This document shows, piece after piece, positions 16,225 through 23,250 of a stretch of 23,359 bases of DNA. Position 1 is the stretch's first letter, and each line of letters begins with the position of its first letter. The DNA comes from Caryophanales bacterium UBA7057 (GTDB lineage: Bacteria; Bacillota_I; Bacilli_A; RF39; UBA660): positions 1 to 23,359 of the forward strand of contig DLAC01000034.1 in assembly GCA_002493865.1 (NCBI GenBank). Direction: 5' to 3'. The notes beneath the pieces are model-generated. The model saw only the letters and a program-made list of their open reading frames with translations. It was not told where the DNA came from and made no database searches. The position numbers and the translations under genes were made by a program.

Positions 16225-16241
16225 TTCGACACTATTTGACA
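16225..16241 (-). promoter_or_regulatory. Two tandem 0A-box-like sites upstream of spo0A
   Basis: On the minus strand TGTCGAA (16225-16231), an exact match to the TGNCGAA Spo0A box, and TGTCAAA (16235-16241), one mismatch, are exactly 10 bp apart. The spacing fits a Spo0A dimer on one helical face and suggests autoregulation. The TTTGACA reading of the second site could alternatively be a -35 element. Confidence 0.55.
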
Positions 16242-16284
16242 AAACTAGTGCTTCTTCGCCATATCAATTTGTAAAATTATATTG

Positions 16285-16290
16285 TATAAT
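16285..16290 (+). promoter_or_regulatory. spo0A: -10 element of spo0A
   Basis: A perfect TATAAT 31 bp before the start codon; no good -35 at 17 bp (TATCAA), which would suit an activator-dependent promoter. Confidence 0.5.
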
Positions 16291-16320
16291 GGAGATGCGT
16301 GTAGTAAGAAAGGGGAAAAT

Positions 16321-17094
16321 ATGAAAAAAGTCAGAGTACTTATGATCGACGATAATGTCGAGTTAGTAGGAATGATTAAGGAGTATTTTAAAAATCACGC
16401 TAGTATAGAATTAGTTTTAGAAGCAAACGATGGGGAAGAAGGATTAGACTTAATTCGCCATAGGCAAAAGGACTATGATACAATTATCTTAGACTTGATT
16501 ATGCCAAAGAAAGATGGCTTATTTATCCTAGAAGCCATGAAGAAAGAACAGATTGATAAAAAGATTATTGTTCTAACTTCTTATAATTCACAGGATATGA
16601 TCAGAAAGGTATCAGAATATGGTGTAAACTATTTTATACTAAAGCCATTCGAACTTTCAGATTTGGAACGTAGGTTAGAGGAATGCCAAGACGATAGTAA
16701 TTATCGAAATACATCGATTGATATTTATCATAATAACTTACAGATTTCTATTACGAAGATTCTTCATGAGTTAGGAATCCCATCCCATATTAAAGGATAT
16801 CAGTACATCAGAGAAGGAATTTCGATTATTTATGATAATCCGGAAGTAATTGGTGGCATTACAAAAGAATTATATCCAAGTATTGCAGGAAAGTTTGATA
16901 CAACAGTGTCTCGCGTAGAAAGAGCAATCAGGCATGCGATTGAAGTAAGCTGGAACCGTGGAGATTGGGATTTAATGGAAGATATCTTTGGACATAGTGT
17001 CGATATCGATAAAGCCAAACCAACCAATTCAGAATTCATTGTTACAGTGGCAGATAAATTAAGATTAGAATTTCAAAGAAATTATAGTAAGTAG
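16321..17094 (+). CDS. spo0A: Sporulation master response regulator Spo0A
   Basis: A transcription factor that, when phosphorylated, switches on sporulation and other stationary-phase genes. The 257-aa protein starts at the ATG at 16321 after AAAGGGG. Residues 1-115 form a receiver domain with the acidic pair D10-D11, phospho-acceptor D58 (IILDLIMP), T86 and K108. Residues about 140-255 form the Spo0A DNA-binding domain, with [12 protein letters not shown] and the recognition region [20 protein letters not shown] nearly identical to known Spo0A. Length and order are normal. The presence of a fully intact gene suggests a spore-forming lineage or one with a retained regulatory role; no other sporulation gene is in the window. 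It has its own promoter region with 0A-like boxes and its own terminator. Confidence 0.96.
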   Translation: MKKVRVLMIDDNVELVGMIKEYFKNHASIELVLEANDGEEGLDLIRHRQKDYDTIILDLIMPKKDGLFILEAMKKEQIDKKIIVLTSYNSQDMIRKVSEYGVNYFILKPFELSDLERRLEECQDDSNYRNTSIDIYHNNLQISITKILHELGIPSHIKGYQYIREGISIIYDNPEVIGGITKELYPSIAGKFDTTVSRVERAIRHAIEVSWNRGDWDLMEDIFGHSVDIDKAKPTNSEFIVTVADKLRLEFQRNYSK

Positions 17095-17115
17095 GGCTTT
17101 TTATAGCCTTTTTCT
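17093..17115 (+). terminator. Terminator after spo0A
   Basis: AGGGCT (17093-17098) pairs with AGCCTT (17105-17110), one G-U, 6-nt loop, then a TTTTCTTTT tract. The stem starts inside the spo0A stop codon. Confidence 0.65.
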
Positions 17116-17145
17116 TTTGCTTTGAAGAGAATTTACTTGAAAGAT

Positions 17146-17174
17146 TTGACAAATGTTATGGAAAAAACTATAAT
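17146..17174 (+). promoter_or_regulatory. Consensus sigma-A promoter of the AAA_14-type ATPase gene
   Basis: Perfect TTGACA (17146-17151), 17-bp spacer, perfect TATAAT (17169-17174). Confidence 0.85.
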
Positions 17175-17207
17175 GTAAATAATAATAGTGTAAGGAGATT
17201 ACGATTT

Positions 17208-18482
17208 ATGGAACGAAAAATATACCAGGACTTACAAAAGTGGAAGAAAGATTTAAACAGAAAGCCCCTCTTACTCTTTGGAAATAAGCAAGTGGGAAAA
17301 ACGTATACAGCAATAGAGTTTGGAGAAAAGGAGTATAAGACGGTTGCCTATATTAACAGTGACAATAATATAGCCCTTAAAAGTATCATCCAAAAGGAAC
17401 GGACGATAGACCGACTGATTGCACGTCTTTCGCTACTAGTAGGGGAATCCATTTTAAAGAATGATACCCTAATTATCATCGATAATTTGAAAGACGAAGA
17501 AATCGTAAAAGGATTCAAAAAGTTCGGATCAGAACCCAATGAATATCATATTATTTTAATTACATCAAATCGAGAAAAATTGCCTTTGTTTAAAGGGGAA
17601 GAATTGCAATATCGTAGTATGTCTGGATTAGACTTTGAGGAATACTTAAAAGCGATTGGTAACTTGGAATTAATCGAGTTTATTAAAAGTTCTTATCGTA
17701 GTAATAAACCCATGCCATTTCATAATATCGCCATGGATTATTATGAAAGCTATTTAATGACAGGAGGATTACCAGAAGTAGTCAAGGCAAGTTTAGAAAA
17801 AGAGTCAGATTTAAAGATTAAAATGATTCAAGAAAAAGTATTAGACTGCTATAAAAGAGAATTATTAAGTATTGAAAATTTGATTGATATACAAAGAGCT
17901 GAAGATGTTTTAAATATCTTGCCTTACCAGTTATTAAAAACAAATCGTAAGTTCCAATATGGATTAATGAGAACTGGTGGAAGAAGTAAGGATTATGAGA
18001 AGGCTCTAGACTTCTTAAGCAACAATGGAATCGCTCATAAATGCTATAAAATCAGTGAAGTAAAACCACCACTCAGTCATTGTAAAGACGTAGAGAGCTT
18101 TAAACTGTATTTAAATGATACAGGGGTTTTATTTATGATGATGCATTTATCGAGAATCAAACTTTTAACAGATGATAATTTGAAATATATCCTTTATGAA
18201 AATAATATTGCAACAACCATCGTATCTAGTGGATATAATCTATATTATTATCAGTCTGAAGGAAAAGCAGAAGTCCCTTTTGTTATCCAAACAAGAGCAG
18301 GAAAGATTATTCCAATTGAAATTGTAAATAAAAATATTTCAAAGGCAAAATCTCTTTCTCTATTTATGAGTAAATTTAATATTACCGAAGGAATCAGAAT
18401 TACTGAAGATAACTTTGGAATGAAGAAAAATGTTCGTTATATTCCAATTTATGCGGTTTTCTGTTTAAAAGATAATTTATAA
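17208..18482 (+). CDS. AAA_14/DUF4143-type ATPase, degenerate
   Basis: The 424-aa protein has a Walker A G25-NKQVGKT32 and a Walker B-like TLIIID92 in the first 200 residues, then a helical middle and a C-terminal portion with FKLYLNDTGVLFMM (near residue 300) and PFVIQTRAGKIIPIEIV (near residue 362). That order is typical of bacterial AAA_14 plus DUF4143 ATPases, whose C-terminus is a PD-(D/E)XK nuclease-like fold. Two key positions differ: the Glu after the Walker B Asp is Asn93, and the expected E-x-K in the nuclease-like core reads E-I-V. It may bind ATP but probably hydrolyses poorly and is unlikely to be a nuclease. AAGGAG lies 10 nt before the ATG. It has its own strong promoter; its role is unknown. 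Confidence 0.78.
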   Translation: MERKIYQDLQKWKKDLNRKPLLLFGNKQVGKTYTAIEFGEKEYKTVAYINSDNNIALKSIIQKERTIDRLIARLSLLVGESILKNDTLIIIDNLKDEEIVKGFKKFGSEPNEYHIILITSNREKLPLFKGEELQYRSMSGLDFEEYLKAIGNLELIEFIKSSYRSNKPMPFHNIAMDYYESYLMTGGLPEVVKASLEKESDLKIKMIQEKVLDCYKRELLSIENLIDIQRAEDVLNILPYQLLKTNRKFQYGLMRTGGRSKDYEKALDFLSNNGIAHKCYKISEVKPPLSHCKDVESFKLYLNDTGVLFMMMHLSRIKLLTDDNLKYILYENNIATTIVSSGYNLYYYQSEGKAEVPFVIQTRAGKIIPIEIVNKNISKAKSLSLFMSKFNITEGIRITEDNFGMKKNVRYIPIYAVFCLKDNL

Positions 18483-18515
18483 AAATATGGCCCATCCCCT
18501 AAAAAAGGAAATAAT

Positions 18516-18521
18516 TATAAT
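18516..18521 (+). promoter_or_regulatory. -10 of peptide gene, copy 1
   Basis: TATAAT, within a block (AAAAAAGGAAATAATTATAA) that is conserved in copy 2 (TATAAT at 18849-18854). The -35 region is weak and not conserved. Confidence 0.5.
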
Positions 18522-18564
18522 AGGTACATCTGGATCAAATGTTCACTAGAAAGAGGGAATATTT

Positions 18565-18654
18565 ATGAAAGAAGTAGTAAATAAACTAATTGATGTGATT
18601 CTAATCTTAGTTGCAATCATCATATTTCTAGTGATCTATTTAATGAAACACTAG
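18565..18654 (+). CDS. Hydrophobic 29-aa peptide, candidate type I toxin, copy 1
   Basis: ATG at 18565, TAG at 18652-18654, AGAGGG Shine-Dalgarno (18552-18557) 7 nt upstream. The peptide has a charged start (MKEVVNKLID), a continuous hydrophobic helix at residues 11-26 and a short tail ending in K28-H29, long enough to span a membrane. Such peptides with a facing small RNA are the usual form of type I toxins (Fst, Ldr, TxpA type), but it lacks the Fst core sequence, so the family is unassigned. Just upstream of the ribosome site, ATCAAATGTTC (18533-18543) is exactly complementary to 11 nt of the convergent small RNA. Toxicity is inferred from architecture only. Confidence 0.65.
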   Translation: MKEVVNKLIDVILILVAIIIFLVIYLMKH

Positions 18655-18673
18655 TAATCTAGGGGTTTTGGTT

Positions 18674-18749
18674 AAAAAGAAAAAACATTTGATTTTATCA
18701 AATGTTCCAACACAGTGGACATTTGGTAACACTCCAAATGTACCTCCAC
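18674..18749 (-). ncRNA. Convergent antisense small RNA, candidate antitoxin, copy 1
   Basis: On the minus strand TTGTAA (18777-18782) and TATACT (18754-18759) are 17 bp apart. An RNA starting near 18749 would fold into a bulged hairpin (arms within 18714-18750: GTGG and ACATTTGG with their complements) and then a perfect 10-bp terminator stem, AACATTTGAT-AAA-ATCAAATGTT (18684-18706), with TTTTTTCTTTTT behind it. Length about 75 nt. It lies downstream of the peptide stop and its GAACATTTGAT segment can pair with the peptide leader at 18533-18543. Confidence 0.65.
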
Positions 18750-18753
18750 TTAT

Positions 18754-18782
18754 AGTATATACTCTTCTTTTAATAGTTACAA
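18754..18782 (-). promoter_or_regulatory. Promoter of small RNA copy 1
   Basis: TTGTAA, 17 bp, TATACT on the minus strand; equivalent elements with the same spacing exist in copy 2 despite divergence of the spacer. Confidence 0.7.
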
Positions 18783-18897
18783 GTAAAAGAATTATGATTT
18801 TAGATTTTTATGTAAAAAATGTCCCAATCTCCAAAAAAAGGAAATAATTATAATAGGTACATTTGGATCAAATGTTCACTAGAAAGAGGGGACATTT

Positions 18898-18987
18898 ATG
18901 AAAGAAGTAGTAAATAAACTAATTGATGTAATTCTAATCTTAGTTGCAATCATCATATTTCTAGTGGTCTATTTAATGAAACACTAG
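18898..18987 (+). CDS. Hydrophobic 29-aa peptide, candidate type I toxin, copy 2
   Basis: ATG at 18898, AGAGGG (18885-18890) at 7 nt. It differs from copy 1 by a silent change in codon 11 and Val for Ile at residue 24, while the surrounding DNA has drifted further, which points to selection on the peptide. The leader can form a perfect hairpin, ACATTTG-GAT-CAAATGT (18859-18875), just before the ribosome site; copy 1 has one mismatch there. The 11-nt complementarity to its own small RNA is kept. Confidence 0.65.
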   Translation: MKEVVNKLIDVILILVAIIIFLVVYLMKH

Positions 18988-19006
18988 TCATCTAGGGGTT
19001 TTGGTT

Positions 19007-19084
19007 AAAAAGAAAAAACATTTGATAAAATCAAATGTTCTACAACACAGTGGACATTTGGTAAACCTCCAAATGTACCTCCAC
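19007..19084 (-). ncRNA. Convergent antisense small RNA, candidate antitoxin, copy 2
   Basis: Same layout as copy 1: first hairpin within 19049-19085, then terminator stem AACATTTGAT/ATCAAATGTT (19017-19026 and 19030-19039) with the loop complementary in sense to that of copy 1 (AAA versus TTT on the plus strand), then a T-tract on the minus strand ending near 19007. Confidence 0.65.
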
Positions 19085-19088
19085 TTAT

Positions 19089-19117
19089 AATATATCCTAA
19101 ATTTGAAATAGATACAA
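19089..19117 (-). promoter_or_regulatory. Promoter of small RNA copy 2
   Basis: TTGTAT (19112-19117), 17 bp, TATATT (19089-19094) on the minus strand. Confidence 0.65.
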
Positions 19118-19170
19118 GTAAAATTTAAAAAGATTTATATTGATTTACAATCTTAAAAAAGGAGAAAAAA

Positions 19171-20670
19171 ATGAAACCAACATTATTAGCTATCCTCGAT
19201 GGATTTGGAATTCGAGAAGAAAAGTCTGGTAACGCAGTAAAACTTGCCAATAAACCTAATTTTGATTTTCTATGGGAAACATATCCACATAGCACATTAG
19301 ATGCGAGTGGAGAACCTGTAGGTCTTCCGAAAGGACAGATGGGAAATTCTGAGGTTGGTCATATGAATATTGGGGCTGGACGACTTGTTTATCAACCACA
19401 AGAGTTAATCAATTCTAAAATTAAAGATGGTACCTTCTTTCAAAACCCAGAAATTTTAAAAGTAATTGACCATGCAAAAAATCAAAATTCTAAACTGCAC
19501 ATTATGGGATTAATTAGTGATGGTGGAGTTCATTCTCATATTGATCACTTAATGGCTATCCTAGATATGTGTAAGAACTGTGGAGTTCAAAATCTATACT
19601 TACATTTATTTACCGATGGAAGGGATGTAGATAAGAAAAGTGCTTATCAGTACATATCTAGAGTAGAAGAGAAATTAGATGAAATAGGAATTGGAAGGAT
19701 TGCAAGTATTGGTGGAAGATATTATGGAATGGATCGAGACAACAATTATGATCGGCTCGAGAAAGGATATGATGTAATCGTCAATAGGATTGGTCCAAAG
19801 AGTAACTCCATCAAAGAATTTATTGAGGATAGTTATAAAAATGATATTACCGATGAATTCTTGATCCCTACCATCTTTGATGAAGATGGAAATATAGAAG
19901 AAAACGATGGTGTCATTGTATTTAATTATCGAAAAGACCGTTTGCGAGAAATTTTAACAGCACTTACAAATCCAGATTTTAAAGAAATGGAAGTCCAGAA
20001 ATTTCAAAATCTAAAAGTAGTCACCATGTTACCAGTAGTAGAGTCTGTAAAAGCACCTCATGCTTTTGATGATCCATCTTTAAAAAATATTTTAGGAGAG
20101 TATATTGAAAAGCAAGGATTATCACAATTAAGAATTGCTGAAACTGAAAAATATGCACATGTTACGTTCTTCTTTGATGGGGGAAAGGAAGTAGATTATC
20201 AAAACGAAAAGAAAATACTCATTCCATCTCCTAAGGTAGCAACCTATGATTTAAAACCAGAAATGAGTATTTATGAAGTGACAGATACTCTATTAAAGGA
20301 ATTATCAGAAAATCATTATGACATGATTATCTTAAATTTTGCTAATTGTGATATGGTAGGGCATACAGGAAGTCTAGAAGCAGCAATCAAAGCAGTAGAA
20401 GCAGTGGATGAAAATTTAGGAAGAGTTTATGATAAAATTCAAGAATTAGAAGGAACTCTAATTGTAACTGCTGATCATGGAAATTGTGAATTAATGATCG
20501 ATGAAAAGGGGAATGTCATTACTTCTCATACGACAAATAAAGTGCCATTCATTATTTGCAATCAAAAATATTCACCAAGAGATGGAAAACTAGGGGATAT
20601 TGCACCGACCATGTTAAAAATCATGGGACTAGAAATTCCTGAAGAAATGACAGGGAATCCACTAATATAA
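19171..20670 (+). CDS. gpmI: Phosphoglycerate mutase, cofactor-independent (iPGM)
   Basis: Converts 3-phosphoglycerate to 2-phosphoglycerate without 2,3-bisphosphoglycerate. The 499-aa protein (family about 510) is an alkaline-phosphatase-superfamily enzyme with metal and phosphoserine residues intact: D10 in LDGFG, nucleophile S60 in GNSEVGHMN, the DGRDV and GRYYGMDRD segments, NFANCDMVGHTG and TADHGNCE near the C-terminus, giving two Mn sites. AAAGGAG (19158-19164) precedes the ATG by 6 nt. A weak -10 (TACAAT, 19146-19151) is present; the gene lies just beyond the small RNA promoter, which faces away. Confidence 0.97.
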   Translation: MKPTLLAILDGFGIREEKSGNAVKLANKPNFDFLWETYPHSTLDASGEPVGLPKGQMGNSEVGHMNIGAGRLVYQPQELINSKIKDGTFFQNPEILKVIDHAKNQNSKLHIMGLISDGGVHSHIDHLMAILDMCKNCGVQNLYLHLFTDGRDVDKKSAYQYISRVEEKLDEIGIGRIASIGGRYYGMDRDNNYDRLEKGYDVIVNRIGPKSNSIKEFIEDSYKNDITDEFLIPTIFDEDGNIEENDGVIVFNYRKDRLREILTALTNPDFKEMEVQKFQNLKVVTMLPVVESVKAPHAFDDPSLKNILGEYIEKQGLSQLRIAETEKYAHVTFFFDGGKEVDYQNEKKILIPSPKVATYDLKPEMSIYEVTDTLLKELSENHYDMIILNFANCDMVGHTGSLEAAIKAVEAVDENLGRVYDKIQELEGTLIVTADHGNCELMIDEKGNVITSHTTNKVPFIICNQKYSPRDGKLGDIAPTMLKIMGLEIPEEMTGNPLI

Positions 20671-20673
20671 AAT

Positions 20674-20711
20674 AAAAAATATCTTAGCCATAAAAAACTA
20701 GGATATTTTTT
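20674..20711. terminator. Bidirectional terminator between gpmI and the glucosaminidase-like gene
   Basis: AAAAAATATCTTAG (20674-20687) pairs with CTAGGATATTTTTT (20698-20711) over 14 bp with one G-U and a 10-nt loop; A- and T-tracts on both sides. Confidence 0.88.
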
Positions 20712-20749
20712 TATTTAGTATATGATTTGGAAAGATGGTTGTATGAAAT

Positions 20750-22054
20750 CTACATTTTTTTCATCAAAACAGCTGCCTCTTCATTCACATTGTGTGCCAA
20801 TGTAGGATCTACACTATAAGATAAATCGCCGTGATTCCAAGCAAAACTATCTCCTGTACTTGGTAGAGTATATTGATAATCAGATGGAATAGATGTCTCT
20901 ATAAAATAAGAAGAAGGATCGCTAGTAATCAAATTATGAAAATAAATTACATTTTGTAACCAATCATCTCCTCTTGCATGAACTTCCCATAATTTCTGTA
21001 AAGAATCTACACCATATTTATTGGGATATGTCTTAAGATTTAACGCTTGTGCAGCAAGACCGGCATAGGCAGTTGGAAAATCCATGAGTTCCCCGTTTTG
21101 GTTTGTTAATCCACCGAAATTATTATGATTTCTTGACACAGGGCTACCATCTACGCCCGTTTCAGAGTAAGAAATCGCAAGTGTATAGTTCTTATCCGTT
21201 TTTATCAAGTCACAGATTTTTCCAGTAAACTGACTACGTGTGAATCCATTCGCTAAAACTTGTTCTCCATCCTCTGTATAATCAATGGTTTCAATTTCAT
21301 GAGTAGTGATAAGATCACTTTTTGAATATCCAAAATCAGAGATTTCAAAGGTAAGCTCTCCTTCATTCCCAATTACATTTCTATAAACAAAATAGTTAAA
21401 AAGTAAAGAATCGGCTTCTGGATGATCAATTACATCATATAAATCATACTCTTCCATTGCTTTCTCGCTAAAGGTATTCATAAAACTTTCATGATAATTA
21501 TTCGTTAATTGTTTGGCAATATCGATCACTTTCTCACTATCTAAATGAAAATAGTCGCTATACTGTGCAAGGTAGGTATTATATGCTTCAATTGTTCTAT
21601 CCTCTCTTCTACTTTCGTAGATAGCATTCATTTTTTGCGTATATTCTAATAAGGATTCTTCAGTTTCTAAATCCTCGGTTTCATGGATATTAGCAGTAGT
21701 CTTGGCATCATCTGCACTCACTTCTATTGCATAAGGATCTTTGAGATTTAAATATGATATCACCGCATTTGTATCTATTTGTGTCGTAAAGGAAAGAGCT
21801 TGAATCATTAAATAGCAAGTAATGGGAATAATCAAATGGTACTGTTTTCCCTTTTGATAATAGTCTATGAGTATATTAGCTAATTTTTCATTTCGTTCTG
21901 CAATAATATAAGATTGATTATCTAATTCTAAAATGGCATAGGGTTTTAATCCTCTTCTTGAAACAGTGTCTAATGAATACTGATTTGCGAAACGTTCGAT
22001 AATAGATGTACATACCTTTTGATTGAGATTAAAACCAAGTTTAATACTGTTCAT
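20750..22054 (-). CDS. Membrane-anchored glucosaminidase-like protein
   Basis: The start is the ATG at 22054 (MNSIKLGFNL) with GGGGGG 7 nt upstream; an 18-codon in-frame extension has no ribosome site. The 434-aa product has about 70 N-terminal residues that are likely cytoplasmic, one membrane segment (about 72-88, HLIIPITCYLMIQALSF) and a long extracellular portion. Near residue 293 it has ISYSETGVDGSPVSRNHNNFG, the pattern of endo-beta-N-acetylglucosaminidase (GH73-like) domains, with E298 as candidate acid and the NHNNFGGL block conserved. The likely role is cutting glycan strands of peptidoglycan, but the N-terminal region is not a known domain to me. It is single-gene, ending at the terminator shared with gpmI. 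Confidence 0.72.
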   Translation of the reverse strand: MNSIKLGFNLNQKVCTSIIERFANQYSLDTVSRRGLKPYAILELDNQSYIIAERNEKLANILIDYYQKGKQYHLIIPITCYLMIQALSFTTQIDTNAVISYLNLKDPYAIEVSADDAKTTANIHETEDLETEESLLEYTQKMNAIYESRREDRTIEAYNTYLAQYSDYFHLDSEKVIDIAKQLTNNYHESFMNTFSEKAMEEYDLYDVIDHPEADSLLFNYFVYRNVIGNEGELTFEISDFGYSKSDLITTHEIETIDYTEDGEQVLANGFTRSQFTGKICDLIKTDKNYTLAISYSETGVDGSPVSRNHNNFGGLTNQNGELMDFPTAYAGLAAQALNLKTYPNKYGVDSLQKLWEVHARGDDWLQNVIYFHNLITSDPSSYFIETSIPSDYQYTLPSTGDSFAWNHGDLSYSVDPTLAHNVNEEAAVLMKKM

Positions 22055-22098
22055 AATATCCCCCCTAACACGACTGCTTTTTTGACACAACCTCGCAA

Positions 22099-22128
22099 AT
22101 CTTATCATATTTTTGAATGCTTTGTCAA
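22099..22128 (-). promoter_or_regulatory. Promoter of the glucosaminidase-like gene
   Basis: Minus-strand TTGACA (22123-22128) and TAAGAT (22099-22104), 18-bp spacer. The leader would be about 38 nt to the ATG. Confidence 0.55.
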
Positions 22129-22194
22129 ATTTTTTATGAAAATGTGTTCTTTAAAATAAGTTTTTCTTTACTTTTTTTATGATTTGTAGTAAAA

Positions 22195-22200
22195 TATAAT
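22195..22200 (+). promoter_or_regulatory. -10 element of the exported protein gene
   Basis: TATAAT 21 bp before the start codon, with AAGGGGG (22209-22215) between; the -35 is a T-run with no clear hexamer. The layout matches that of the LRR lipoprotein gene. Confidence 0.5.
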
Positions 22201-22221
22201 CGCTTTTTAAGGGGGATATTT

Positions 22222-23175
22222 ATGAAAGATTTAAAGATAAGAATGAGTAAGCTTGCACTAGGGAGTATACTTGCTTTAGGGTTAGTGAGTAAATTTGTAA
22301 ATCAAGAAATGCCAACTGTTTATGCCGCTTCTACAGATGAAGCAGAGGACGATTTAATAAAGTTTACTGAAAACGGGAAAAAACTTCAATTAGTAAGTGT
22401 AAAAGTTGGTGATACGGATTATTATGAAAAAAGTGTGTTTGGGTATTTATATGTTTATAATAATTCTGTATATTTAGAAGATAAAATCAATGATAGTACT
22501 ACGAATTTATCAGAACTAAATAGTAAATATGGATGTCGGATTGTTTATACGGATGCAAAGGATGTTGTACCAAATGAGTTGAAAGAAAACGAGGGGATTA
22601 CCAAAGAGCAGGCGACAGAAATTAGTAACCGTTTTGAAGTAACTACAGTTGAGCATGAAGCGGATTCTGGATTTGGAATTTCATATTTTTATATAGAAAC
22701 ATTTAGCGCACCTGGTTTCGATAGTAAAAAGTTATCTGTTTCAAATTATGGGAGGTTTGGAGAAGATGATTACGATATATTCTTTGGATCACTATATGAT
22801 GAATATTTGCTTCAAAAAGAAAAAAATCCCAATACTTGGCAGTTAGAACTAGGACAAGAAGAAAGTACATTACATGCATATTATGAAAGTGTTTATCAAA
22901 CAGAACCATCTGGATTTAAGGACGAGTCTGGAATTTTACTGAAGTATTATGTATTGAATAAAGAAGGAGAACCAGTAGCTTCTTTAGGTACTCAAGAAGA
23001 AGTTGATGAGTTTTTAGAAAAGCATTATGAGGAGTTAGATAATTATCAATGGAAGGCAGCCTTTTATAAAGGAAACCAAGTAGATGAAATGTTAGACTAT
23101 CTTCAAAATAATCAAGAGGTACCTTCTAAGAATATTACTTACTTTATAGATTACAAACTTCCTTCTAAAAGATAA
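22222..23175 (+). CDS. Exported protein of unknown function, 317 aa
   Basis: ATG at 22222 with AAGGGGG at 6 nt. The N-terminus is a classical signal peptide: basic MKDLKIRMSK, hydrophobic LALGSILALGLVS and a likely cleavage after VYA (about residue 35). The mature part is acidic with many Tyr and Glu residues and no membrane segment or wall-sorting motif, so it is probably released. I recognise no domain. It is divergent from the glucosaminidase-like gene and ends before a hairpin terminator at 23211-23250, so it is monocistronic. Confidence 0.75.
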   Translation: MKDLKIRMSKLALGSILALGLVSKFVNQEMPTVYAASTDEAEDDLIKFTENGKKLQLVSVKVGDTDYYEKSVFGYLYVYNNSVYLEDKINDSTTNLSELNSKYGCRIVYTDAKDVVPNELKENEGITKEQATEISNRFEVTTVEHEADSGFGISYFYIETFSAPGFDSKKLSVSNYGRFGEDDYDIFFGSLYDEYLLQKEKNPNTWQLELGQEESTLHAYYESVYQTEPSGFKDESGILLKYYVLNKEGEPVASLGTQEEVDEFLEKHYEELDNYQWKAAFYKGNQVDEMLDYLQNNQEVPSKNITYFIDYKLPSKR

Positions 23176-23210
23176 AAATAAAAAACATTAACTGTAAATA
23201 AAATAGAAAG

Positions 23211-23250
23211 TGATAGATTGTGAAAAATGGAACGCATCTATCATTTTTTT
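23211..23250 (+). terminator. Terminator after the exported protein gene
   Basis: TGATAGAT (23211-23218) pairs with ATCTATCA (23236-23243), 17-nt loop, then seven Ts (23244-23250). Confidence 0.7.

Larger units (their letters stand above)
18487..19123. repeat. Tandem duplication carrying two copies of a peptide/sRNA module
   Basis: Unit 1 (about 18487-18788) and unit 2 (about 18820-19123) align along their whole length with a 333-335 bp offset. The peptide ORFs differ at 2 of 90 bases, the flanks more. The conserved features are the peptide gene, its -10 and Shine-Dalgarno, and, on the other strand, a promoter, a hairpin and a terminator. Confidence 0.92.

Noticed and set aside
18481..19130. 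Tandem repeat as a CRISPR array or insertion sequence
   Set aside because: Only two long units, both with coding and RNA signals; no short regularly spaced repeats, transposase or terminal inverted repeats.
22123..22128. TGTCAA near the glucosaminidase-like gene as a Spo0A box
   Set aside because: It reads better as the -35 TTGACA of that gene and stands alone, unlike the paired boxes before spo0A.
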